Source: Syngnathus acus
Taxonomy: Eukaryota; Chordata; Actinopteri; Syngnathiformes; Syngnathidae
DNA: 64,000 nucleotides
Assembly: GCF_901709675.1 (NCBI RefSeq)
Contig: NC_051103.1
Location: 2,217,501-2,281,500, forward strand
Direction: 5' to 3'
In this document: positions 22,076 through 35,179 of the stretch, piece after piece
How positions within the stretch are numbered: position 1 is the stretch's first letter
Layout: every line of letters starts with the position of its first letter
Program-made: the position numbers and the translations under genes
The notes under the pieces: model-generated
The model's database searches: none
What the model was told of the DNA's origin: nothing
The model's input: only the letters and a program-made list of their open reading frames with translations

Positions 22076-24291
22076 GTGGCAGGTGGAATGACAGAAGGTG
22101 GACTGGATTTCAGTCCTTGAAATGATTCAGCATCTTGAAACTGGTTGATGATTATCGTGAGAAGAATATACTTGCTTGCATCCAGGCATCAATCGGCAAC
22201 GAGCAAATACCAAAGCTTTTTTGCCAACATCACAAGAAAAGTATCAATTTGAGAACAAAGTTTCCCTTAATAAGTATCGGTGTGTCTGGGAGTTAAGTTT
22301 CGTCTTCTTTTCTCCGCCCGTTTCCAGCAAAGTGACGCACGCTCAGGCCGTCTTGGCTCCATTTAAGGTCATTGAGCGGTGCCTTGCCGTCAATTGGAAT
22401 TTTACCGATTCCACCGTTGTCGTGTGTGTGTGCGCATGCGTGGCCGAGAGAGTTAGGTTTGGTTCCCTCCTTGGTTTCATTCAAGGTGCGTGTGTGTGTG
22501 TGTGTCATTTTGGAGCCAACTACTGTCAAGCACCCTGCCAGCCTTCCTCTGCTGCCGTCAACACGCTGACCCGACAGGAAAGGGAGATGGAGCTTCAGAC
22601 CATGCAGGTTGTAATTGCATCATTTACAGTGCATGCGTGCGTGCGTGTGTTTGACTATCAATACTTTAGTCAAGCTTGATCGGTTTCTTCAAAGGCGGCC
22701 CTTACACTCGGCCTAAAAAAACATCTTTTAATGATCATTTTCTTTCCAAGTTGTTCTCACTCATATCAATGCATATTTGGATAGCATTCCTAAAAGGCAC
22801 CCTCCGTTTGATTTGATCCTTGACATCCAAATATGCAATAGTGAGTGAGAACAACTTGGAAAGAAAACAATGGTTAAAAAAGAGATCTTTTTGGGGTGGT
22901 TGCAGGGAACGGCCTCGTCTGCCTCGTGGCAGGGCCGCCATTGCGGGACCGCATCCTCTCAACCGTCAGTTTTTCTGCGTCTCAATCAATGTATATGAAA
23001 ACGTTTAAGTGGATATTTTGTAATGAGAACATTCAAAAATGCTTTCATACATGTAAATAATACAATAATAGTATAAACGACATGCAGAAAATATTGTATC
23101 AATCTTGAAAATGTCAATATTAGTCACCAACGTATGACCGTTCGTGAAACGTTGACGTGTAACGGTTAGTGTGAGCGTGTGCGTGTGTGTAACAGTGGGA
23201 GATGCGACGTAGCGTGGTGAACCTTGGTTAACCGGGGACCTCTAGTGGTCACAATTCACCATAGCAGAAGTCAACATCCTGTTGAGGACTCTTTTGTCAG
23301 CACTTTTTGTAACTTTTGCGCTCTATTCTGACTGTCTGCTGGATGCACACTTGCTCCATTTTTGCTCCTCTTATTTATTACGTGATTTGTTTATTTATTA
23401 TTTATTCATCACTCTTATTTATTCATTGTTTGTGCCTTCTTGTTTTGCTTTTTTTGTGTCGTTTACTTGTATGTATATTGTGTACTATATGTCTTGTCAC
23501 CGTGGGATAATGGGACGGTCATTTCGGTTTCTTTGTGTGTCTTGGCATGTGAAGAAATTGACAATAAAGCAGACCTTAACAATACTGTCAATAGGTTTTC
23601 AGGCGTCTTTTACTATGACCACTTGTTTTGGAAGAGACAGAGTACAAGGCTGCAAATTGACTAACTTCCGCCATTTAAATTCACACCTTTGTCCCTCATC
23701 TGGACCCTAGGACCGTTCCGGGACCACTGACGACGGCGTGCCGGGAGGAGCGTCTTTGCCTGTGGTCGTCGGCCGCTCAGAGACGTGAGTCAGCTTATCT
23801 ATCCATCACTCTGCTCCAGTCCTATTGTTTTTTGGAATGCTATTCGATGTCCGTACGGCGACCTTGAGTGCTTTGAAAGGCGCCTTATAATTCAAATGTA
23901 GTGTTATGATTACTCGACGACAAAGTCTGCCGTTTGGAGTTGCGTCCTTTTTTTCTGAAATAGCGCCGGGCTCGCGACGTTACATGGCTTTGAGAGCTCT
24001 TGTCTTTTTTTGTGTTTCAGTCTGTTGGGTTTGCAGTTTCAACGTCCCTCTGATCGGAGACAAGACACCACACCATGGTGGCGTTTGGTATTGCTCCTCT
24101 TTATTGTTTCTTGCACATGCGCTTTTTGTTTTCGGTCACACACAAGCACGCACGCATTCACAGCGTCAAACGTGGGAATCGAACTCACGGTGTCGGCACC
24201 AATGTTCCCTCCATTTTTTCAAGTGTCTACTGTAAGTGTGATAGATAAATGAGGAAATACAGGAATGAATCAATCAATCCAAAAATACATG

Positions 24292-24401
<110 letters not shown>

Positions 24402-24794
24402 AACCAACCAATCAAGATAGATAAATAAAGACCAATCAATCAATCAACCAACCAACCAAGCAATCAAAGAAATCTTGTCAATGACAACTTGAACTTGCTC
24501 GGGGGCGCATTTTGTGTTGTCTACCTTGTGCCCGTTGCTTTTCTGTCGGGCTTTTGCGCTCTCTCGCAATAAAGTACCGACCGAGCCCAGACAGAGGTGT
24601 CGTCCCGTCTCGTTGCCGCAAACAAGGTCAAAACCAACGTCAAGTGCAAAGAAAACTTCACGTGACTTGGCTAAACACAAAATACGGCATTAGACGCACG
24701 CAGAACAGACAACACGTACACAGCTGGGGACATTCGTACGGAGTAAGCAAGAATAGAATGAGAGCGCCAAATGTAAAATGACAAGTGGTTCGAG

Positions 24795-27136
<2,342 letters not shown>

Positions 27137-27698
27137 GCGGTCGGCCGGCGGAGCCTGGGAACGGCATCCCCGTGGGATCACATGGGTGCTGCCCGACGTC
27201 ACCCATTTGCGCAGCGCTCGTCAAGTAAGATGGCGGTGCGCAAATGTGTGTTGGATTTGGCCCGGGCAAATCGGCTCAAGTGCAATTCCGAATCTCACCA
27301 GGAGCTTGACACGAGAGAGACCTGACAAACGCTTAGTTGGAAGTTAGTTCCTCAAAATGAACTCTTATTAAAGGGCAGTTTGGCGCTGTAGCAGTTCCAA
27401 ATTTAGACTGACGTGACATAGTAAATCCACTCACTCACTTTTGGATCATTTTAGGATGTTTTGGTTTGCTGTCATAAAATGCCTTCCATCTGTTAACATA
27501 AGGAGTACCCCTAAGCATACGATTGTGTGTTGTTGAGTTAATGATTGTTCGATGAAGTTGTCTTTTACGTTCTTTCGCTTTGCCATGACGTAAGTGCGAC
27601 AGCTTCAGCGAAACAATGACCCCTGTTAAAGTAAGGCTGGTACATTCTGTAACAGCTGACGCATTCCAATGACATCTGTTAAAGTAAGGGTACCCACT

Positions 27699-28467
27699 AG
27701 GGGTGTAACGATTCATCGATACACATCGATTAATCGATATAATGCTCTACGATTTATTGGCATCGATGCTAAACGTAAACATCGATTTATATCGCCGTGT
27801 TTGACCTCGGACATTAGACGCGACTTTATTTTGAAATCCAGTTCATTGTTGCTTGCTTCCTCTTTCCGGGAGCAGTACGCGGCGTGTTGTGTTGTGAGCA
27901 GAGCAGGCACGTGAAAGGGGAGCCGACAACTACGCGGCTCCTGGGCTGGTGCTATGTCTAGTGTCCAAGAAGACGAGGAAATTCGCTCCCCTTTGGGCTT
28001 CAAGTCATTCGTTTGGAAGCACTTTGGATTCCAAAGAAAAGATGGCTCAACGGACAATTAAAATTATTGTAAATAAATAGTTCAGTAATGCACTTTAAAG
28101 TTAATGGTATTACAAAAAAAGAAAGAATATTCATTTTTCTTTACTTATATGAGAAAAAATATAGGAATTTGATAAAGTTCAGTGTTAAAATAAGCACTTT
28201 GTATACTACAATACTCTTGTAATTTCCTAAATAAAGAGTTTGCAGTACCTTGTTGATTTTGCGTATGAATTGTTATAAATCAGGATATTGTTCTATATTT
28301 TTTATTTAAAAATAAATAAATAAATAAAAATATCGATCGTGGAGCACTATATCGTGATGTATCGTGAAAGAATCACAGCAGGCTTTAAGATATCGGCAAT
28401 AATCGTATCGTGATCCTTTGTATCGATATGATATCGTATCGTGACAAAACCCGCGATTTACACCCCT
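27699..28467 (+). mobile_element. BED-type hAT derivative, copy 2
   Basis: Starts aggggtgtaacgattcatcg and ends gcgatttacacccct. It is the inverted relative of 13902-14636 and sits at the outer edge of the right arm. The plus strand encodes MSSVQEDEEIRSPLGF followed by SFVWKHFGFQRKDGS (27954-28060), the beginning of a BED zinc finger, then a stop. No clear target duplication. Confidence 0.75.
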
Positions 28468-28810
28468 ATATAAAACACATTTATTGAAGAAGCATGAAAT
28501 AGAATTACAAATCTTAATTCCTCCAAATTAAGATTGAACAACCTCACTCACTGATACCGCGTGCAAATAAAATCATTCAATCCTCCAAAAACTGAACAAT
28601 CCCACTCACTGATACCCGTGCAAATAAAATCATTCAATCCCGGAGTACTTTGATTGTAAAACATAGATCAGAAAAGAAGGAAAAGGTGGCTACCATTTGG
28701 GTGCTATTTCTTTTGTGGAAATAAAGTCGAGTGATCAGTTCGATCTTATTTCTAAAATTCCAATTTGGGAACTAGGTTGGCCTCGAGAGGACCGACTCCC
28801 CAATGACTGT

Positions 28811-29035
28811 TGTTGTGGCTTTATGCTCTGATAAACTATTGTAGTGTTGTCACTTTTAGTGGGTTGCTTATTGATTGCTCTAACAATAACACACAGAGGC
28901 AAGGATGCAGTACGAACCGATCTTTACTGGGTGCTCCGTCACGACTACACACAGACCTCACCACACGATCACTGAACCTCCAATACTGACAGACAAACAC
29001 AGTCGAGCACTGAGTGCTCGATCCAATCTACCACA
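28811..29035 (-). mobile_element. 3' LTR (minus orientation) of the partial Ty3/gypsy element
   Basis: 225 bp, the same family as 7908-8132 and 30785-31009. It is the most divergent of the three (about 3 and 4 differences by eye). It is preceded by actgt at 28806-28810, which does not match the bases after the 31009 LTR. Confidence 0.9.
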
Positions 29036-29047
29036 TCCCTCTTTTCC
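29036..29047 (-). promoter_or_regulatory. Polypurine tract of the Ty3/gypsy element
   Basis: On the minus strand the 12 bases directly before the 3' LTR are purine-only (ggaaaagaggga), as expected for the plus-strand primer of an LTR retrotransposon. This fixes the element as reading on the minus strand. Confidence 0.8.
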
Positions 29048-29358
29048 AAGTAGCTTATCTATCAGTTACCTTAACTCTTTGGTATCAACATTGATCAAAA
29101 TTTCAATATGCGTATTTCAATTAAAAACAAATCATGTTTCAATAAACCAAATGGCTTTCAACAATCTTTTCTGTTAAGCTTATTGTTTGGTGAATCATGT
29201 TGACCTTTCTTTTTTTCTTTCTCTTCGAACCTATAACATTTTATAACATTTCAAGATAAACACAAAACATCCACCCTTTTATTTTCTCCATCTTCTTTTT
29301 TTTTTTAACACTGAGTAACAACATCACTTTATGTCAATCAGTGTACCTGGCAGGGCGC

Positions 29359-29898
29359 CTAACTGCTCTGCCACTCCTGGTATAGCATGTGGGCGTGCTG
29401 TCCACAGACACAGGACAAGGGTTGCGTGGTACCGGTTCCAGTGGTGGTGAGTCCACTGTTGCAGTAGTCTGAGTATCCTGTGAATACATCAGCATATCTT
29501 TGTAGTAACTCCTCTTTGGTGGCTGGAGGTTGTCGTTGTTGTGGAGCCGTTGCTGTGAGTGACTCCATTCTTTTCACCAGTTGCAGCTCCTCACAAGCCT
29601 CCCCTCCTAGAATTGGCTTGTCTGCTTGAATACTCACGTGGAAGTCCAGCACAGCCTTGCGTTTAGACGTTCTGCATTCTAAAGATGCAACACCATCTGC
29701 TGTAAGGCGTGCCCCTCCAAAAGCTATTAACACAGTCTCTGTTGGACGCAGCTGAATGGGACCTGGTAGCTGCTGGTATAGCTGCCTGGGCAGCACATTA
29801 GCATCAGCACCAATTAATTGCAACACCTCTGATTGTGGCTGTTTCGTGCCATACAGTGTCTTTTGTTTGGTGTGCTGATTTCTTGGTTTCATTTCCAA
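29359..29898 (-). pseudogene. Ty3/gypsy protease-region remnant
   Basis: An open frame with QLIGADANVLPRQLYQQLPG, PTETVLIAFGG and IQADKPILGGEACEELQLV, typical of the aspartic-protease-like part of Ty3/gypsy pol just upstream of reverse transcriptase. The frame stops shortly after. Reverse transcriptase, RNase H and integrase are absent from the interval to the 3' LTR. Confidence 0.8.
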
Positions 29899-30163
29899 TC
29901 ATGCCTATCTATAAACAGTCCATTTCTTTTTCTATATTGTTTACAGTCTTCGTTTTACAATGGCTATTTTTCTCAGAGCCTCCCCTACACACCTTTTGAA
30001 AAGTGGTTATTTTTTCCACATTAATGACACACAGCGCCGTAAACTGGGCATTGACGAGGCGCATGCTTGTTTCCGCACTTACGGCACACAGTTATTACCT
30101 GCTTCTTGTAGCTTGGTTTGTTCTTGTCCCAGCTGCGTGTTTGCACGCTTGCATCGCTTGTAT

Positions 30164-30685
30164 TTATGACTTGGCGAGTTCTGCTGATCTACATGTTTCC
30201 ATTGCTCTGCGTAAAGTAAGTGCATTATCACGTAACAGTCTCTCTTTCAGATGTGTATCACTAATGCTGAGCACCAATTTATCCCTTATCATGTCATCTT
30301 CATGTCTTCCAAACTCACAGTTTTTGCTCTTTTGACGTAGTTCTGTGATGAATCTGTCCACCGATATTCCTGATGACATTGTGTGCGACCAAAACTGATG
30401 GCGTTCGAAAACAACGTTCTTTTGTGGACTGCAGTAGTCTCTGAATGCTTCCAAAACTTCCTCCATCGTTGCTTCCTCCCCTTCTGGGGTAATGGTAAGT
30501 GTATTATACACTTCCAGCGCCTCTTCGCCGACAGTGTGAAGCAGGATGGCTATTTTAACCTCCTCTTTTTTATCCACCGCGCCAGAAGCAACCATATAGA
30601 GCTGGAAACGCTGCTCCCACATGCGCCAGTTTTCAGCGAGGTTCCCCGTGAGTATCAGCGGAGACGGTGGCTTGAACTGCTCCAT
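30164..30685 (-). pseudogene. Ty3/gypsy gag, truncated before the zinc knuckle
   Basis: A 173-codon open frame starting MEQFKPPSPLILTGNLAENW and containing WEQRFQLYMVASG, ILLHTVGEEALEVYNTL and VDRFITELRQKSKNCEFG, a typical retrotransposon capsid region. It ends at a stop where family members continue. Two CCHC-like knuckle motifs follow at about 29990-30090 but are interrupted by a frame change and a stop, so gag is broken. Confidence 0.88.
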
Positions 30686-30784
30686 GTCGGCTGTGTTAGC
30701 TCCCGTTAGCTTGCCGCTAATCTTCGGTTAACACGTGTTGAATATTGTCCTTGACTTACTCCGTAACTCCGTCTTCTGACACCA

Positions 30785-31009
30785 TGTTGTGGCTTTATGC
30801 TCTGATAAACTATTGTAGTGTTGTCACTTACAGTGGGTTGCTTATTGATTGCTCTAACAATAACACACGGAGGCAAGGATGCAGTACGAGCCGATCTTTA
30901 CTGGGTGCTCCGTCACGACTACACACAGACCTCACCACACGATCACTGAACCTCCAATACTGACAGACAAACACAGTCGAGCACTGAGTGCTCGATCCAA
31001 TCTACCACA
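30785..31009 (-). mobile_element. 5' LTR (minus orientation) of the partial Ty3/gypsy element
   Basis: 225 bp. On the minus strand it is followed by tggtgtcagaagacgga, which occupies the primer-binding-site position; I did not assign a tRNA. It is flanked on the plus strand by ggagt at 31010-31014, identical to the five bases before the solitary LTR at 7908. Confidence 0.9.
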
Positions 31010-31196
31010 GGAGTAGTCGGCTCTTTGGTTTCGCCCGTTTATGAATAAATGCTCAAAAAACAAGCGTTTGCTGCTCTCTAGTGGTCAAAACGAACAGCAG
31101 CAGCGGTGGCAGGATAAACGCTTGGAAAGCAGATTTTATTGACGCAATAAAGGAGTTTTTCACACCAGAGGAAGTTTTACAAAAATGCTTCCATCT

Positions 31197-31310
31197 TAAG
31201 ATTAAAGATTAAAGTCCCAATGATCGTCACACACACACCTGGGTGTGGTGAAATTTGTCCTCTGCATTTAACCCATCCCCGTGTGATTGCTGTCTGCAGT
31301 GCTTTTATTT
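31197..31310 (+). mobile_element. SINE-like or LINE-tail fragment
   Basis: Inverted match to part of 19265-19490: attaaagtcccaatgat, gtgtggtgaaatttgtcc, ctgcatttaacccatccc. It lies just 3' of chmp6, between the gene and the LTR element. Confidence 0.6.
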
Positions 31311-31553
31311 TAAAATCGGCGCCATTAAAAACTAAAACAAAAACAATTTGTGTATTGTATTGTACTAACAGGAAAGTTAGCAATGTTGCGGTTCCAAATT
31401 GCAGGGCATGATGGGTCTTCTTGGAAAAATTCTCTTCACGCTCAGCCCTCAAGGTTGTGGAGAAGCTGAAGGTCATTAGTTTTCCATCTTCACGCGGCCA
31501 ACATTTCCACCTTCTTCCTCGGACGTTCGGTCGCTAAAGGAGATGACAATGGG

Positions 31554-33202
31554 TTAGGCGTAGAACATTTGGGGGCCTCTTTGCATCGTGCTGCAAGAAG
31601 ACGGCGCCCGAGACAAACCTGCTTTCTCCTCGGCGGCCTCGGGAGCGTTGGGCAGTTGGTGCGAGGGGACGTCCGGAAGCAGCACGTCTTCCTGCGCGAG
31701 GTCGCCGGAAAGAAAAAGCAGCATCAGAACGATGAGGCCAAGATAGTAGCGGCGGCGGCGAACCTGAGTGATGGCCTCCAGCTCGGCGAGAACGGCGTCT
31801 TCATCGTCCTGGGACAACGAGCCCGACAACATCTCGTCGATTTGCTGAAAGGGGAAGATCGCACAAAACAAATTGGGCGTTACTTACAGTGCTCATATTT
31901 CAAGCCAATCATTTATGAGGGAGAAAAAGCAAAAGAGTCACGCCCACACACCCTTTGATACTCGATGGAGTCCTGCGTCTCGTCCAAGATGCGCTCCACT
32001 TCTTCCACGGACATCACCTTGCAAGAAAGATGACGTTTTGCAGCCCGCATTGCGACAATGAGCCGATAGCAACGACACGACAGCTGGCCGCCGACGTCAC
32101 TTTGAAGCTCCACTTATGTTGTGGGCTGGTGATGGCGCCGTGACCAACCTGCTGCATTTTCTTCAGGCACTCGTTCCCTACGCGCAGGCCGTCGATCACC
32201 TTCTTCTCAATCTGGGCGAACTCGAGGTCCTGAACCTGAAACGCGATCAAGATGGAGCAACGGTGAGGGAGGCCAAGCCAAGGGGGCGTGGCCTCGCAGT
32301 CGCGGCCGCCCCACCATGCGCTCCAGGTTGCTGATCTGGTTGTCCGTCTTGTCCAGCAGTTGATCCTGGTAGCGCTTCTTCTTCAGCAGCAGCAGCGCTT
32401 TACTGAAGGGGACAAAAGTCAGAATCTCTTAGAAACGCGGCGCCGTTTCCACTTTACGTAGTCGCCATGCCGGGATGGACGAGGCTGCCGTTTGGGGTCG
32501 CAAGTGCAGTGGACAAAAAGTCCAAATGGGAAAGGCCCACGTTGGCGTGCATCGTTGTTGCAATCGGTTCAAAGAGCACCAAGTCAAAGACGTGTCGTTG
32601 CTCTTCACTCACGCTTCATTTGCCTTGATGTGAGTGGCAGCCTCGCCGATCAAACCCAAACGCTTGGCTCTGGTTGTTTACAGTCAACTGATTTTCTGCC
32701 TGTGTTTGTTCAAGAAGACCGGGGAAGACAACTTAGGTGCACCGTTGTGAGGTTGGAGACAAAATCCCAATTGACTTTCTTGCCCCATAGTGATTGTAGC
32801 TTCTGCCATTAGCAGGTAGGCGCAGATCCACTGTGCCAATGTTGGTGGTGTGCTTTCCCCCCAGTTGGGACTTACTCTTTCCTTCCATTTTTTAGCAGCT
32901 GCTTGGCTAACAGTCGTTCCTTCTCCAACTGCAGCTCGATCCTCTTCTGGTACTGCCTCAGTTTATCTCGTTGCTGTTTCAGTTGCTGAAAAGACGCAAA
33001 ACATTCGCGTTAAACATCTCAGCCTACCAACAGTCATCCGCAATAAATCGACATGGGCCAATTTGCACAAGTTTGCCTGTGATCCCACGTTCTTTTGTCT
33101 CCGATGCTAATTGCATGCATCAAGTGGGCATATACTGACCAAAACGGCCTTGTCTTGTTCCGTCACTCGAGTCTGCTTCTTTTTGGCAAGCAGAGTCCCC
33201 AT
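31554..33202 (-). CDS. chmp6: CHMP6 (VPS20), ESCRT-III subunit
   Basis: CHMP6 links ESCRT-II to ESCRT-III on endosomes and nucleates CHMP4 filaments in multivesicular-body formation. Seven exons join in phase to 210 codons (human 201): 33140-33202 (start MGTLLAKKKQTRVTEQDKA), 32876-32985 (QLKQQRDKLRQYQKRI), 32315-32402 (KKKRYQDQLLDKTDNQISNL), 32149-32235, 31952-32017 (SVEEVERILDETQDSIEYQ), 31764-31844 (QIDEMLSGSLSQDDEDAVL), and 31554-31691 with the stop. The Met-Gly start fits N-myristoylation, as in the human protein. The basic N-terminal helices and acidic C-terminal half are as in other charged multivesicular body proteins. The last exon starts EDVLLPDVPS, matching the family, but its final 20 residues are unlike those I remember. 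No breaks were seen. Confidence 0.96.
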
Positions 33203-33557
33203 CGTGACGAAGCATTACAGCCGGCGCCGTCAAATAAATCAGCGTACAGCTCGATCAAACGATGATTTGTGTTGTTACACCTGATCAAGAAAAAAAGACA
33301 AGCTTCAACAGTGCTGCCTAGCTAACAGGATGACACCCGGAAGTAATACGGTGGCTGCGCGGGGACAAACCCAAGAGGCTAAAAATGGAAAACGCGTTTT
33401 AGCCATAATGACACGCGGGATTAAATTTTACACGGGAGAGTGAAATAACCTAGTTTGCATACAATAGACCGATATGGAAACCACTCAAACTAATTGAACA
33501 TCACTATCCGTTCACCATCAACACATTTCACCGCGCATAAACGTAATGCACTGGACT
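33203..33557. other. chmp6: Upstream region of chmp6, no gene seen
   Basis: DNA directly 5' of the chmp6 start codon, expected to contain its promoter and any 5' UTR. No defined element could be assigned. Confidence 0.35.
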
Positions 33558-34247
33558 GGATGCCCATGAATTGATGGCGGACGGACGTTTTGAATTGCTC
33601 TATCGCCATCTCGTGGTAAATGTCTGAACCACATGCTTTAAACTATTAAATTACATTAAATAAAATAATAAATAATAATAAAGGGATCTAAAAATAAAAT
33701 AATTAAATTAATTAAAATAAAGTTATTGTTATACATATTTATTTATATATACATAATATATTATTTCTATTTGTATTTCTATTTATTTCATTTATTTAAT
33801 TCTAATGTAATTTAATGTAATGTAATGGTTTAAATCATAATGGTTTAAATTTAATTAAAAAAAGAAAAAAATTACAACTACAATGAAATAAAGTTATACG
33901 TATATATTTATATGCCTGTATATTAATATTATTTATACATGTATTTCTATTCGTTAATTCATTTATTTAATTCTAATGTAATTTAATGGTTTAATGTAAT
34001 GTAGTGGTTTAAATCATGTAATGGTTTAAATTTAATCAAAACAAGAAAAATAAATTTACAACTAAAACAATGAAATAATTAAAATAGTTATACACATATA
34101 ATATATAGTTATATGCTTTTATATTAATATTTATACTTGTATTTCTAGTTAATTTAATTTAATGGGTTTCAACATATGCTTCAGACATTTACCACAAGGG
34201 GGCAACAACGCAATTCAAAACGTCCGTCCACCATCAAATCAAGGGTA
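33558..34247. mobile_element. Foldback/MITE-like element with long TIRs and AT-rich centre
   Basis: The left end (33558-33645) contains ggacggacgttttgaattgc and gtggtaaatgtctgaa. Both recur as reverse complement at the right end (34163-34247). The TIRs are about 85 bp with mismatches. The centre is AT-rich with diverged direct repeats (atttatttaattctaatgta and a taatggtttaaat motif, several times). No coding capacity. A target duplication was not found. Confidence 0.75.
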
Positions 34248-35179
34248 TCCAAACGTATTTTTGCCCCGCAGCATGCTCTTAAAGTGAGCGCTGAGAAAAA
34301 TGACGTGTGCAGTACAAGCGTACTAGTTTATACTTCATCCAGCAGATCTTACTCTAGTCTGTAGGTCACAGAGTAGAGTCAATTAGGGACACAAATAACA
34401 GGCTTTATTGTGTGTGGAGCGCATAATTTTCGATCGGCATTCGTTCCCACAATGCAACGGGCTGTTTACTTTCAATCTAATGTATTATGGGTAATTGTCT
34501 TCAGCTTAAAATACGTTGGGGAATCAATTATTCAATACCAATAAACACATCAGATGAATACAAACCAAAAATAATGTAATACATTAATTCAGTAGTTTCA
34601 GGGGATAACAATTAAATCCCAAAAATAAAAGTTGCCCACCCCTGGTACTCGGCTGGGTCTGCATCAGTGTGAAATGAAGGGACGGGATCTAAAGTCCAGT
34701 ATTGTGATCATGCTACTGAGACAGTGAGCTGCTTTGGTGCTTCCATCTTGGGACGGATCACATTTCCACAAAATTCAAAGAAACCTAAACTAAATAAGTC
34801 CTTTCATGCCTCCTTCACCTGTGCCTTACAAAAACATCATCAGCAAAGCTGGCATTTGTGTTCATAGTGCACGTTGACAAAGAAGTGGCTCGAGCGTTGA
34901 TTTGGCAGTGTGAACGGGGCTCAGGAAGTCTTACCTCCATCGTCTTTTCGCATTCTGCTTCAGTGTTTTCACCCTGGACGATTTGCACTTACTTTCAAAA
35001 AAGATGAAAAAAGTCCCCTTTGTGCTGTCCGTTCCTCAGATATTGAGAAATCAAGACATTCTGGCCTTCACGCAGCTGCCGCGGCCTTTGACGTAGGCTT
35101 CGGTAAGCCGTGCAAAAGGGCTGCTAAAGATTTGGCGCCACACACGCAGTGTTTTTGTTTTTTTGCACACGGGAGGTGG
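34248..35179. other. Intergenic, 3' of abca5
   Basis: No recognisable exon. It should include the abca5 3' UTR at its right end. A phrase near 34630 (gttgcccacccctggta) resembles hAT MITE ends but lacks a partner. Confidence 0.35.
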
